Shown here one piece after another: positions 47,701 to 56,800 of a stretch of 64,000 bases of DNA; position 1 is the first letter of the stretch, and every line of letters starts with the position of its first letter. The position numbers and the translations under genes are program-made. Under the pieces are notes generated by a model, which was given only the letters and a program-made list of their open reading frames with translations, was not told the origin of the DNA and did not search any database. The DNA comes from Bacteroidales bacterium (lineage in GTDB: Bacteria; Bacteroidota; Bacteroidia; Bacteroidales; Marinilabiliaceae), in NCBI GenBank assembly GCA_015061285.1, contig SUWW01000004.1:121963-185962 (forward strand). The letters run 5' to 3'.

Positions 47701-47885
47701 CTGTGCTCGATCGTCTGCAACTCAGCAGCATGAAGATATATGCTCAAGTGCTCAACCCATTCTTTGTTACTAAGAAATGTGATTGGCTCGATCCAGATCT
47801 TATCAACTACGACAATAATACGACCAATGCAGGTTCGCTTACTACAGTTCGTAGCTTCGTTGTAGGTTTGAACTTTGGCTTCTAA
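44757..47885 (+). CDS. SusC/RagA-family TonB-linked outer-membrane transporter (first copy)
   Basis: A 1042-residue glycan importer. Signal peptide about 1-25, CarboxypepD_reg-like domain (about 35-115, VSGIVLDEQGVSMPGVAVYI), plug (about 120-230, ELVVVGYGTQKKSDVTGALI, YGSKGANGVVIVTTKKGKEG) and a 22-strand barrel ending GLNFGF. Typical length. Forms a complex with the SusD protein encoded 40 nt downstream; the SusD start lies past its stop. Nearby amino-sugar hydrolases suggest GlcN/GlcNAc-containing oligosaccharides as cargo. A promoter with a long leader lies upstream. Confidence 0.96.
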   Translation: MKLSYFVLPMLLSVSAIINPNMSIAQQTQQTQQSKTITVSGIVLDEQGVSMPGVAVYIKGTTTGIITDVNGEFSINAAPDAILQMSFIGYEDQEISVDGRTNIGTVNMTSEFTELDELVVVGYGTQKKSDVTGALISVGADELTAMPVKNALEGLQGKAAGVDITSNQRPGEIGSVQIRGQRSISASNAPLYVVDGMVLQTSGLEGINPADIESVDILKDASATAIYGSKGANGVVIVTTKKGKEGRLTLNYSGTLTLDRLHDVAEMMNSAEWLQYARYAKAQMGTYNGGDATPNYDSDYAAFGSVAASWAQINKAWVQGEYHPELVGGYDWASEGKQLGISQEHTLSASGGTDKMHGYASFGYLKQRGVQPGQEYKRYTLRATFDVTPIAPFSMGANLNLAYSDQDYGYSFTKSTTGAGDFYSALRAMLPWTVPYDENGDYIRNPNGDVNIINPINELDYNTNQRRNLRVTGSAFAQLDFGKIWEPLEGLSYRIQVGPEFRHNTVGVANAADGINGDGNNKVTYTPSQSRAYTLDNLLYYNRRINGIHNIGITLMQSAQQYHTENLSVSSNVYSAKELWYNVSSNSDITAYGSGLTETQMASYMIRANYSYNDRYMLTASLRWDGASQLADGNKWDTFPSLALAWRADQEDFLNDKDCLDQLKVRFGVGTTGNAAISAYATKGAIDTNTYHFGSSTVTGYLPSDASAKTPAKMANQDLGWERTTQINVGVDYSFLRGRVSGSIDWYHTRTKDLLLSMTIPSLTGYVSTYANVGETSGYGLDIQINAKPIVVGDFEWNTSLTWSMDRNKIEELANGVTKDVNNLWFVGEEIGVYYDWVYDGIWKSSEAEQAAKMGFKPGNIKVKDINEDGKIDANDKEIVGYVRPRWTAGWNNTFSYRGFELSCFLVSRWDFTIPQGSATLDGRYACRKLDYWIKDVNENAEYYAPGINGEAKDTYASSMNYQDGSFIKMRNISLGYNFQKSVLDRLQLSSMKIYAQVLNPFFVTKKCDWLDPDLINYDNNTTNAGSLTTVRSFVVGLNFGF

Positions 47886-47925
47886 TCCCTGTTTCTATAT
47901 CTATCATAATTATTATCGAAAAGAA

Positions 47926-50094
47926 ATGAATAAGCGATATATTATAAAACTAACAGCTGCCTGCTCTGCTTTAGCACTGATGTCGGTAGCTTGCACCGAC
48001 TCGTTTCTCAACGAGGATTATATAGTAAAAGATAGCACAGATAGTTTCAAAACCTCTGATGGTATTGATGCTCTTGTTGTTGGTACATATCAGAAATTGA
48101 AATTCAAGTTCAATTATATCTGGGCTATCGAGTGCTACAATATGGGCACTGACGAATTTACCGATGCCAACAATACCATGCCTGCTTGGAACTGTTATAC
48201 ATCTTCGCTCAATAGTAGTGAAACGGGCGCTAACCAACCTGTTTGGGATAACTATTATGGCACGGTAGAACCTGCTAATATCATTATTGCAAATGTTCCG
48301 CAATATTACGATCAGAGTTCTTCCACTTATAACAATCGTCTTGGTGAGGGTTATTTCTTTAGAGCTTATGCTTACTTCGAACTCGTTAAGCAATTTGGTG
48401 GCGTGCCTCTCAAATTAACCCCTACTAAACCTTCTTCAAACATTGAAACATACTATACTCGTGCCTCTGAAGAGGAGTGCTACGCTCAGATAATCTCCGA
48501 TTTCGAGCAAGCTTATAAACTTCTTCCTGAATCTCCTGAGGCAACAGGACGTCTTACTAAGTATGCAGCTGCCCATTTCCTTGCCAAAGCGCATCTCTTC
48601 CGTGCTTCGGAACTCTACGATTCTTGGAATTCCTCATATAAAGAAGCAGATCTTAATGCTGTTATTACTTACGGCGATGAGGTCGTTGCCGCTCACCCGC
48701 TCTGCAATGATTTCGTTGAACTTTGGGATTATCAGAAAGCCGATGGAATCAATGAGAGTGTATCGGAAGTGGTTTTGGCTGCTCAGTTCAACGATGATGC
48801 TACGACAGTAGGTCGTTATGGTAATCAGATGCATCTCTATTATCCATCGGTTTATCAAGATATGCCTGGCACAAAGCGCGATATCTCTGGCGACCGTGAA
48901 TTTTCTTACGTTTCGGCAACAGAGTACACAATGCAGGTATTCGACCGCGTTAATGATTCGCGTTTCTGGAAGTCGTTCATCACTTGCTATGGCTGTAATA
49001 ATACTTCTGGAGCTCTATTTTGGGATAGTTTACAAGTAGCTCGAGGTTATGCACCCGAAGGTGTTATCTGGGATAGCAAAAAAAAGAAGTCTGTCATTGT
49101 TAATGGTAACGACACCGTTGATGCGCGACGTTATGTTGGTGGTGATGTTGCTATTAAGTATATCGTCAACAATCCTGGAGATACGCGCTACGCTCAATCA
49201 ACTAATGAAAAAGACGAAACCTACAGCAACGATCCTGCACACGTTTTGAAGGATGGTGAAGCTATGGCGCAAAACTACTTCGTGCGCTATTTCTCTGGCG
49301 AAGAGAGAAGTTGGAACATAGGAACTACACCTTCTACTGGAAATTATTACGGTATATATCCTCACAAGCGTAGTGTCGCGCTCTCTAAATTCCGCGATGG
49401 TTATAGAAATTCAATATCATCGCAGTTCGGTACACGTGATGCCATTATAGCACGTTCGGCAGACGATGTCCTCATGATAGCCGAAGCATACGCACGCAAA
49501 GGCGAAGCAAGCAATGCGATAAAATATCTCAATATGGTACGCCAGCGTGCTGGTTATGTAGCCGGCGAGGATCGTAGTGTGCATGTTGATGGCGGTCAGG
49601 CTTATAAGAATAACACCTATTGTTCTGGCAAAGGTGGTGGCTACTCTTCCGATGGCGCTATCTATTCAGAACAGAATACCTACTTCGAGAGCAACAATCT
49701 CGAAGGTCAGGAAGATGCTATAAATGCAACCGAGAGTAAATCGGCAATGCTCATCAATTCTCTCGACGATATTTACAACTCAGAGGTCGATGCTCCTATC
49801 TATGAGGCACTTGGCGTAACAAGCGATGCAGATAAACTCCTTTGCTTCATATTGAACGAGCGTACTCGTGAACTTATTGGTGAGAGTCATCGTTGGGAAG
49901 ATTTGGCTCGTACCAAGACGCTTAATGCTCGTTGGTGGGCATTCAACGATGGCCAGAATCATGGTGGTGCTTTCGATCCTGCTAAGCACTATTATCGCCC
50001 TATTCCTCAATCGTTCCTCGATGGTATTACAAATGCTTCGGGTAGCACGTTGTCGGATAGCGAAAAAGAGGCTATGCAAAATCCTGGATATTAG
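47926..50094 (+). CDS. SusD/RagB-family outer-membrane lipoprotein (first copy)
   Basis: A 722-residue glycan-binding lipoprotein. The start at 47926 gives MNKRYIIKLTAACSALALMS with lipobox VAC; an in-frame ATG at 47875 inside susC is rejected. The SusD N-terminal TPR-like region (RLGEGYFFRAYAYFELVKQF) and the C-terminal SusD domain (FILNERTRELIGESHRWEDL, the latter ending RWEDLARTKTL) are present. It is longer than the usual 550-650 residues because of extra middle insertions. Its last 22 codons and terminator occur again, diverged, at 53429-53568. Partner of the preceding SusC. Confidence 0.95.
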   Translation: MNKRYIIKLTAACSALALMSVACTDSFLNEDYIVKDSTDSFKTSDGIDALVVGTYQKLKFKFNYIWAIECYNMGTDEFTDANNTMPAWNCYTSSLNSSETGANQPVWDNYYGTVEPANIIIANVPQYYDQSSSTYNNRLGEGYFFRAYAYFELVKQFGGVPLKLTPTKPSSNIETYYTRASEEECYAQIISDFEQAYKLLPESPEATGRLTKYAAAHFLAKAHLFRASELYDSWNSSYKEADLNAVITYGDEVVAAHPLCNDFVELWDYQKADGINESVSEVVLAAQFNDDATTVGRYGNQMHLYYPSVYQDMPGTKRDISGDREFSYVSATEYTMQVFDRVNDSRFWKSFITCYGCNNTSGALFWDSLQVARGYAPEGVIWDSKKKKSVIVNGNDTVDARRYVGGDVAIKYIVNNPGDTRYAQSTNEKDETYSNDPAHVLKDGEAMAQNYFVRYFSGEERSWNIGTTPSTGNYYGIYPHKRSVALSKFRDGYRNSISSQFGTRDAIIARSADDVLMIAEAYARKGEASNAIKYLNMVRQRAGYVAGEDRSVHVDGGQAYKNNTYCSGKGGGYSSDGAIYSEQNTYFESNNLEGQEDAINATESKSAMLINSLDDIYNSEVDAPIYEALGVTSDADKLLCFILNERTRELIGESHRWEDLARTKTLNARWWAFNDGQNHGGAFDPAKHYYRPIPQSFLDGITNASGSTLSDSEKEAMQNPGY

Positions 50095-50166
50095 CATAAC
50101 ACACAATTATACTGTGATAGGTATTTTCTCGACCGCTGTATGTATTATGCATGCAGCGGTTTTTTG
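50028..50166 (+). repeat. Direct repeat copy A (susD tail plus terminator)
   Basis: 139 bp covering the final 22 codons of the first susD and its terminator. It matches 53429-53568 with about 18 mismatches and one 1-nt gap by my hand alignment. Confidence 0.9.
50132..50165 (+). terminator. Intrinsic terminator of the first susCD operon
   Basis: ACCGCTGTATG (50132-50142) pairs with CATGCAGCGGT (50150-50160), 11 bp with one G-U, 7-nt loop, then TTTTT. Part of the duplicated segment. Confidence 0.85.
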
Positions 50167-50197
50167 ACGTTGTTTATCTACGTATATTTGCGCGGCT

Positions 50198-50572
50198 ATG
50201 AAATGGCTCTCTGTCATATTATCTGTTGCGCTTAGCCTCGTTATGGAGGTGTTGTTTAGCTATGTATTTACATACGAACATAGCTACGACAACGAGAGCG
50301 CCATGCAGACCGTCTGCGCCGTAGATGCTCCTGCGGTCGATTGCGTGGTAAATATGATCGAAGTGCCCAATGTGCCTGCGGTTCGCATAAGTGACACGTT
50401 TAGCGGCAATTCGTCGTCCGTTAGGTTGTCGCGTCACTTCTTGGGTAGCCACGCCACTACCATAGAATGCGCAAAGATTCGCAATATTCAATGCCGCGTA
50501 GTGTTCGGCAACAATGCTTTCAATCGGCAAATCGATTATAATATTTATCGGTTGCGCCGATTACTTATTTAG
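50198..50572 (+). CDS. Hypothetical small exported protein
   Basis: A 124-residue protein with a hydrophobic N-terminus (MKWLSVILSVALSLVMEVLF) that is a signal peptide or membrane anchor. The rest has scattered Cys residues (QTVCAVDAPAVDCVVNM, IECAKIRNIQC) and a basic end (YRLRRLLI). No family recognised. An exact -7 element TATATTTG at 50183-50190 lies so close to the ATG that the transcript would be leaderless or nearly so. First gene of the cassette between the two copies of the susD tail. Confidence 0.5.
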   Translation: MKWLSVILSVALSLVMEVLFSYVFTYEHSYDNESAMQTVCAVDAPAVDCVVNMIEVPNVPAVRISDTFSGNSSSVRLSRHFLGSHATTIECAKIRNIQCRVVFGNNAFNRQIDYNIYRLRRLLI

Positions 50573-50683
50573 CCAATTCTATTTTCTATAATTCTGTTTT
50601 ATAGACTGTTACGATGCTTGCTGATACTTGGCGTCGCAATGGTCGTGTGTGTGATTTTTAGCATAAGTATCAGAAAAATGTAA

Positions 50684-51160
50684 ATGAAAATAGAAATGGA
50701 TAACAATATAAAGAACGTCGTTTCGCAATGGAGCAACGTGATTTCGAATCGCAAAGATGCATCTAGGATTTTTTTGAATATCGCCCTGTCTGTTTTGGGC
50801 GTTTTGATAGCTGTTATGTCGCTGATGAGCAGGTCGTTGAGTGGCGTTGCCGCTCTCTGTTGCTTGGCTGTTGGCGCAACTATCTTTGGCTTTGGACTTT
50901 GGCTTATATATAATCATAGCAGCGTTTTGTGCTACACGCCTACCGGTAGCCGCATTAGACACTATAAACGCTACGTAAATAGAAACGAGTGGAGCAAAGT
51001 GGCAAGTGAATTTGGCTTGGAACCATCGCTACCATTCGTTGGCAATGGCGAATTAATGCTCGACACGCTTACATCCGACGATGGTAAGTTCAAAGTGTAT
51101 ATGGTTAGCCAATTCTTTGAGTTTGAATACAAAGTTATATTCGGTCCAGCAGAGAAATAA
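50684..51160 (+). CDS. Hypothetical protein with two membrane helices
   Basis: A 158-residue inner-membrane protein. A charged N-terminus (NNIKNVVSQWSNVISNRKDA) is followed by two adjacent helices (about 28-48 and 54-76: FLNIALSVLGVLIAVMSLM, VAALCCLAVGATIFGFGLWL) and a soluble C-terminal part of about 80 residues (SRIRHYKRYVNRNEWSKVAS, YKVIFGPAEK). The layout resembles small Bacteroidales membrane proteins of unknown role. A second in-frame ATG at 50696 is possible. It has its own strong terminator and is part of the 3.3-kb cassette. Confidence 0.55.
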   Translation: MKIEMDNNIKNVVSQWSNVISNRKDASRIFLNIALSVLGVLIAVMSLMSRSLSGVAALCCLAVGATIFGFGLWLIYNHSSVLCYTPTGSRIRHYKRYVNRNEWSKVASEFGLEPSLPFVGNGELMLDTLTSDDGKFKVYMVSQFFEFEYKVIFGPAEK

Positions 51161-51171
51161 CCAAAATATAT

Positions 51172-51212
51172 ACTACGGAAATCATGGGTTCTCGTGGTTT
51201 CCGTAGTTTTTT
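51172..51212 (+). terminator. Intrinsic terminator inside the cassette
   Basis: ACTACGGAAA (51172-51181) pairs perfectly with TTTCCGTAGT (51198-51207), plus two further inner pairs, followed by TTTTT. Confidence 0.85.
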
Positions 51213-51220
51213 AGTTAAGC

Positions 51221-51295
51221 ACACAGATTTCACAGATAGAACTGATTTTCGCAGATTCTTTGTTTTATAAATCATTACAAATCTGCGTTCTAATT
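51221..51295. repeat. Degenerate CAGATT intergenic repeat
   Basis: Short direct repeats acaCAGATTtcaCAGATagaactGATTttcgCAGATTc, with an inverted copy AATCTG near 51290. This resembles the low-complexity 'cagattt' intergenic repeats common in Bacteroidales genomes. No coding content. Confidence 0.4.
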
Positions 51296-51304
51296 ACAAA
51301 TGAA

Positions 51305-51312
51305 TATCTTTG
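51305..51312 (+). promoter_or_regulatory. Promoter -7 element TATCTTTG
   Basis: Exact TAnnTTTG match 29 nt before the ATG of the 623-residue protein. Confidence 0.55.
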
Positions 51313-51341
51313 AGCATTATTAGTTATTCATTTTCACGTAT

Positions 51342-53213
51342 ATGAAAAAATTATTTAGCCTTTTCCTCACGTGCATTTCAGTGCTATCGACAATGGCAGA
51401 CGATGGCGGTACATTATATCCTGGTGATTGGACTTACGGTAATATTTATGTAAAAAAGCCCAATTCGAGCATTGCCTTAGAAAAGGAATTTATGTATGTC
51501 TCTGGCGAGAAAATAAAAGCAGATTTCTGTTTTAGAAACACCACGGACTCTACCGTTATTGTTCCTTGCGCTTTTCCTGTTGTGATAAGAACAGATTTTT
51601 GGACTTATAACGATTCTGTTGTAATTGGAGATGAGTATAGAACAAAAACCGATTTTACTTTCTGGAAAATCTTTTTAGATAATACGAATTTTACTTACGA
51701 GACGGATAATTTGGGCTTTAGGAATAGAAAAATACCAGTAACTGAACAGGGAATCCAAGATTATGACAAAAAACTTCGTGTGCTGAACTATTCCGATTAT
51801 CAATCGAAGTTTGAAATCACTAATAGTGACAATATATATAGTGGTTGTAGTATAATTCAAGATGGTAATATTGTTGAACTGAAAAACGTTGGTATAGAGA
51901 CGAATGTAAACATTCGAGAAGGTGAAGGTGGAACAAGTGTAATAGAATTAGTCTTGCATTTTTATCATGAACTAAAGTTTCCACCAAACGCCTTGTCGAA
52001 AGTTAGTGTTGAGTATGCGACTAAAACACTAAAAGAGTCCTTTTTCCTCGATTCGTGTGAGGTATATTATGATATTTCTACCGGTGGAACATGGAAGGGC
52101 GGAACAATTGGCTCGTTTGTGTTATTGACAGACTATATTATGCAAGATGCTGATACTAAAAAGGAGGTAGAAACTCTTCAAACGACACGAATAATTCCGT
52201 ATAACGTATATAGTGCGCGAAACTATAAACCCAAGGGACGCTTTGTTTTTGGGGGGCATAGTAGCAATACAAATGAAGTGTATAAACGTATTTACCTCAA
52301 TAGTGATCTTAGGTATATTTTGTATACAAAGCCAGATCACATATCCCTAAATAGAAATGCCAACGGAGATTTCATTCTCAATAATGAAAGAAGCAACCAG
52401 TTTGCCCCCTTTGTTGTTGATAGCGCTATAACCTTTAGCGTAAAAGAACCTTGTGTAGGACCATTTGTGGCAAATGGCTTTGTGGACGTCGATAATTCCG
52501 ACAAAAACAAAGAAATGTTCTTGTACTATTATTATGGTGAAGAACCTGAAATGTTCACAATGCAGCGAGATTGTGTGTGGAATCTATATAGCCGAATAAA
52601 AACCTCAACACTAACTAATGTTGATGATGGCTGGACTAAAACGTTGAATTTCAAAGATCTTTTTCCGGCATATCCCTATGCGGTGGCTTCTAATATCATC
52701 GATGGCTGGTATGGTTCTAACGCTAATTATGATGTGGCATTGCTACGCCCTGGTTCGTACAAATTCGAGGTGAACGATATTTACAAAGGCGATTCTACGC
52801 AGACGGTTGGCTTGAGCCATATATGGTTTTATCCTGTAGATAAGACGTTGTTGTCGATGGTAGATGAAGATAGCGAGAGCGAAATTCCTTTGTTCTCCAA
52901 TTTATGGGCGCAACTCCTAGATATTCATGTTACCGACGAAAAACCGCTATTAGGTCAAGCTGATTACGACAAGTATCTGGAAGAACGTAAGGAAGCGCAA
53001 GAAAACTTCGAAAAGTGGAAACGAGAAGATGAAGAGAGAGAAAGAATGAGAAAAGAAGAAGAACGAAAGCGTTCCCACCCTATACAAACCGACGAAGAAA
53101 CGATGCTTTCGTATGTAATTCCTATAACTGTAGGCGCAACAGCGGCGGGAGCGTTACTATTTACTGCAATATTTATTCTCAGAAAGCGTAGAAAGAATAA
53201 GCAGAAGAGATAG
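51342..53213 (+). CDS. Type I membrane protein with large periplasmic domain and basic tail
   Basis: 623 residues. Signal peptide MKKLFSLFLTCISVLSTMA, then a long beta-rich exported region (about 20-545). Its first part (SGEKIKADFCFRNTTDSTVI, VPCAFPV) recalls DUF4424-like domains, which describe a modified envelope protein with Ig-like folds; this link is tentative. A highly charged helix (about 555-590, KRKEAQENFEKWKREDEERE-like) follows, then a single transmembrane helix (about 597-615, IPITVGATAAGALLFTAIFI) and a basic cytoplasmic end RKRRKNKQKR. Codon use looks more AT-rich than in the flanking susC genes. It is the main gene of the unexplained cassette. Confidence 0.6.
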   Translation: MKKLFSLFLTCISVLSTMADDGGTLYPGDWTYGNIYVKKPNSSIALEKEFMYVSGEKIKADFCFRNTTDSTVIVPCAFPVVIRTDFWTYNDSVVIGDEYRTKTDFTFWKIFLDNTNFTYETDNLGFRNRKIPVTEQGIQDYDKKLRVLNYSDYQSKFEITNSDNIYSGCSIIQDGNIVELKNVGIETNVNIREGEGGTSVIELVLHFYHELKFPPNALSKVSVEYATKTLKESFFLDSCEVYYDISTGGTWKGGTIGSFVLLTDYIMQDADTKKEVETLQTTRIIPYNVYSARNYKPKGRFVFGGHSSNTNEVYKRIYLNSDLRYILYTKPDHISLNRNANGDFILNNERSNQFAPFVVDSAITFSVKEPCVGPFVANGFVDVDNSDKNKEMFLYYYYGEEPEMFTMQRDCVWNLYSRIKTSTLTNVDDGWTKTLNFKDLFPAYPYAVASNIIDGWYGSNANYDVALLRPGSYKFEVNDIYKGDSTQTVGLSHIWFYPVDKTLLSMVDEDSESEIPLFSNLWAQLLDIHVTDEKPLLGQADYDKYLEERKEAQENFEKWKREDEERERMRKEEERKRSHPIQTDEETMLSYVIPITVGATAAGALLFTAIFILRKRRKNKQKR

Positions 53214-53288
53214 TGGCGTAGATTAGTGTGGAGCGTAGAGGGTAAAGCGTAGTGTAGTAAGTATGTACGTTTGTAGGGCTGTCATACT

Positions 53289-53420
53289 ATGGCAGCCGAA
53301 TATCAAAAATCAGGTATAATGGACAAAATTAAGGATGAAGTGTCCGATGAAATATTTATTATCGCGGCATCAGGTGAAACGGAAATAGGCTCTGCTGGGG
53401 AGCAACTCCATGAGGAATAA
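53289..53420 (+). CDS. Possible 43-codon ORF
   Basis: ATG at 53289, TAA at 53418-53420. The product is acidic and soluble (MAAEYQKSGIMDKIKDEVSD, ending GEQLHEE). A -7 match TACGTTTG at 53266-53273 is correctly placed 15 nt upstream. It ends 8 nt before the susD-tail repeat. It may be a small gene, or a fragment left at the rearrangement junction. No family recognised. Confidence 0.35.
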   Translation: MAAEYQKSGIMDKIKDEVSDEIFIIAASGETEIGSAGEQLHEE

Positions 53421-53429
53421 GGTTGCAAT

Positions 53430-53495
53430 ACAAATGCTTCGGGTAGCACGTTGTCGGATAGTGAAAAAGAGACTATGCAGAATCCAGGATATTAG
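53430..53495 (+). pseudogene. Remnant of a second susD gene (last 22 codons)
   Basis: The frame still reads TNASGSTLSDSEKETMQNPG-Y-stop. Compared with the intact susD there are four codon changes: three silent (AGC/AGT, CAA/CAG, CCT/CCA) and one Ala-to-Thr. That pattern suggests the copy diverged while still part of a working gene and was truncated later. Confidence 0.8.
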
Positions 53496-53533
53496 TATAA
53501 AACACAACTATATTGCGATAAGTATTTTTTATG

Positions 53534-53567
53534 ACCGCTGTATGCACTGCGCATGCAGCGGTTTTTT
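53534..53567 (+). terminator. Terminator of the susD remnant
   Basis: ACCGCTGTATGC (53534-53545) pairs with GCATGCAGCGGT (53551-53562), 12 bp with one G-U, 5-nt loop, then TTTTT. The structure is preserved although loop bases differ from copy A. Confidence 0.8.
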
Positions 53568-53568
53568 G

Positions 53569-53870
53569 TTTATACATAACACTCTTGTATAAAAATGCAG
53601 AAATTAATTAATTTTCACCTTTGTAAGAGATTCAAAATGAATGCGATATAGAAGTGCGATGTGCCGCTCAAGCTTGGTGTTATAAGTAGATATTGGCTTG
53701 AGACGTAAAAAGACATTGTTGAAAAATACTTCATAAATATGTGTTCAGTGAAAAGAATTTTGTCATTATTTTGCACTTGTAAACAGTATAGTTTGAAGAA
53801 CCCTTTTGGAGAACGCTATTGAAACCCTTTATAGTTAACATAATTACAAACAATCAAAACTTTTTTGGGA
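53569..53870 (+). other. Non-coding leader of the second susCD operon
   Basis: About 300 bp with no ORF. A near-match promoter (cagTATAGTTTGaag around 53787-53799, spacing one base too long) is the only candidate signal. No repeat or hairpin of note. Confidence 0.35.
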
Positions 53871-56800
53871 ATGAGAAGAACTATTTCTATGTGTCTTCCT
53901 TTGAAGACGTATTTGCTCTGTTTCCTCCTGACTTTAGGGCTATTGTGTGTGCCATTCACATCGAAAGCCCAAGAATCAAGAAGCATTAGTGGCAAGGTGT
54001 CCGATAGTGAAGGACAGCCAATCGTTGGTGCAGCGGTGGTCATAAAAGGTACCACCATAGGCACTACTACCGATTTCGATGGTAATTACAATTTGGCTAA
54101 CGTGCCTTCGGACGCAACGTTGCTTTTTTCGTGTCTTGGCTACAACGAAGAAGAGATTGCAGTCAATGGACAATCTACACTTAATGTATCGATGCTTGAA
54201 AGCCTCGAAATGCTAGGCGATATTGTGGTCGTAGGTTTCGGTACACAGAAGAAGGTGAACCTTACGGGTGCCGTTGCCGTGGTCAATGGCGACGAATTAT
54301 CGCAACGTCCTGTTACTACCGCCACACAAGCTTTGCAAGGTATGGTGCCAGGTTTGCAGATTGCATCGAGCAGTGGTGCACTCGATAGCAACCCAAGCAT
54401 CAATGTGCGTGGTACGGCTACCATTGGTCAGGGTACAAGTGGCTCACCGCTCATACTTATCGATGGCTCGGAGGGCGATATTAACACCCTCAACCCTCAA
54501 GATATTGAGAGTATAAGCGTATTGAAAGATGCTGCTGCAAGTTCTATTTATGGTTCTCGTGCTCCATTTGGTGTCATACTTATAACTACTAAGAGTGGTA
54601 AAGAAGGTAAAGCGGTAATCAACTACAACAACAGTTTCCGCTTCAACAGCCTCATCCGCGAAAAGCACATGATGAACTCTGTAGATTTTGCTGCATGGGT
54701 TAACGATACGCATGTCAACGGAGGTGATGGCCCATTCTTCAATTCAGATCGTATGATTTCTATTGAGATATATCGTAATGCCGAGAAGGTGTCGAATGGA
54801 GTGCGCCGATACAATGGTCAAAATATATATGCCTTTGGATTAGATCTTGATCCTTATACAGTACCAGACGAAAACGGTAAGGTAAAATCGTTTGATGGCT
54901 ATGCTAATGGTATCGATGATGTAGATTGGTACGATGTAATATATAAGAATACAACCTTTGCGCAGGAGCATAACTTGAGCATCAGCGGTGGTAAGGATGA
55001 ACTCAAATACTACACCTCGTTCAACTACTTGAACAACGAAGGCTTTATGCGTTTGGCTACCGATAAGTTCACTCGTTTTGCTGCAACGGCCAAGGTTAGC
55101 AGCCAAGTGCGCGAATGGCTCCGCTTGGGCTATAGCATGCGTTGGACTCGCACCGACTATGAGCGTCCATCTGCTATGACCGATGGCCTCTACAACGATA
55201 TGACCCGCCAAGGTTGGCCAGTGTTGCCTCTCTACGATCCTTATGGTAACTACTATAGCTCTCCTTCGCCTGCTCTCGGTCTTGCTACCAAAGGTAAAGA
55301 CACCAAGCAGCGCGATTTGCTCAACCACAACGTAACGGTCGTAGTTGAACCTATCGAGAAATGGAAGACTCACTTCGACTTCAACTATCGCACCGACAAT
55401 GCTACTCGCCATTGGGATAGCTTCGTAACTTATAACCACGATATCATCAAAAATGAACCTTATGCATACGACAAAGGTTCGAACATTCACGAAGATTTGT
55501 TCAAAGAGAACTATATCAACTTCCAAGCTTATTCTGAATACGATTTTTCGCTCGGTACAAGCAACAACTTCCATGTTATGGCAGGTTTCCAAACCGAGCA
55601 AGCTAAGAAGGTGGAATTCGGTTTGCAGCGTGATGGCGTACTCGACCCCAGTAAGCCTGAAGTTGACCTTACCTCTGGCTTGAGCTTCGATGGCGATGCT
55701 ATTGTTCCAAGCGTGAATGGTGCTCGCAACCAATGGCAAACGGCTGGTTTCTTCGGTCGCTTGAACTATAACTATGAAGAGCGTTATCTCTTCGAGTTCA
55801 ACCTCCGTCGCGATGGTACTTCGCGTTTCCGCACAAACCGCATGTGGAAGACCTTCCCATCAACATCACTTGGTTGGAACATCGCTCACGAAGATTTCTG
55901 GGAATCGCTTGCTGACGTTTGCGGCACTCTCAAACTCCGTGCTTCTTATGGCCAACTTGGTAACCAAAATACCAACAACTGGTATCAGACCTACCAAACT
56001 ATTAGCTACAACGCAGCCAATGGTACATGGCTCCAAAATGGCAAAAAGCCTAACGTCACAAGCGCTCCAGGCCTCATCTCTACAAGCCTTACTTGGGAAC
56101 GCGTAGTTAGCTACGACCTCGGTCTCGACTTCGGATTCTTCGATAACCGTTTGAAAGGTAGCGCCGACTTCTTCATTCGTGATACTAAAGATATGGTTGG
56201 TAACGCGCCTGAACTTCCTGCTGTGCTTGGTACTGCAGTCCCTGTTACCAACAACACCGACCTCCGCACCCATGGTTGGGAACTACAACTTAGCTGGAAC
56301 GACCATTTCGATAATGGCTTCAACTATGGCGTAACATTCAACCTCTCCGATTCGCGTACTAAGATTACTCGTTACCCGAACAATCCAACTAAGAGCATAA
56401 GTACTTATATAGAAGGTCAGTACACCAACGAGATTTGGGGCTTCGAAACGGTTGGTATTGCTCAGTCGAACGACGAGATGAATGCTCACCTTGCTAAAGC
56501 CGATCAAAGTACAATAGGCGACAAGTGGGCTGCTGGTGATATTATGTATGCCGACATCAATGGTGATGGCAAAGTAAGTCGTGGCGCTCAAACCTTGTCA
56601 GACCACGGCGACCTCAAGGTTATTGGTAACAGCACACCTCGCTTCCTCACAGGTCTCGACATCAACGCAAGCTTCAAAGGCTTCGACTTCCGTGCGTTCT
56701 TCCAAGGCGTACTCAAACGCGACTATAGCACAGGTTCAAACTGGGGCGGTGGCAAAGAGTATATGTTTGGTGCTACTGCCAGCGGTGTTTGGTGGTGCGC

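Larger units (their letters stand above)
53429..53568 (+). repeat. Direct repeat copy B (susD tail plus terminator)
   Basis: 140-bp second copy of 50028-50166. The similarity begins abruptly at TACAAATGCTTCGGG and ends after the T-run of the terminator. Confidence 0.9.

Noticed and set aside
47875-47925. Longer N-terminus of the first SusD beginning inside susC
   Set aside because: The added residues precede a perfect lipoprotein signal and overlap the susC stop; the ATG at 47926 fits the family.
55453-55739. Various 200-300 codon antisense frames under the susC, susD and GH2 genes
   Set aside because: All overlap strongly supported genes and look like reverse-frame translations.
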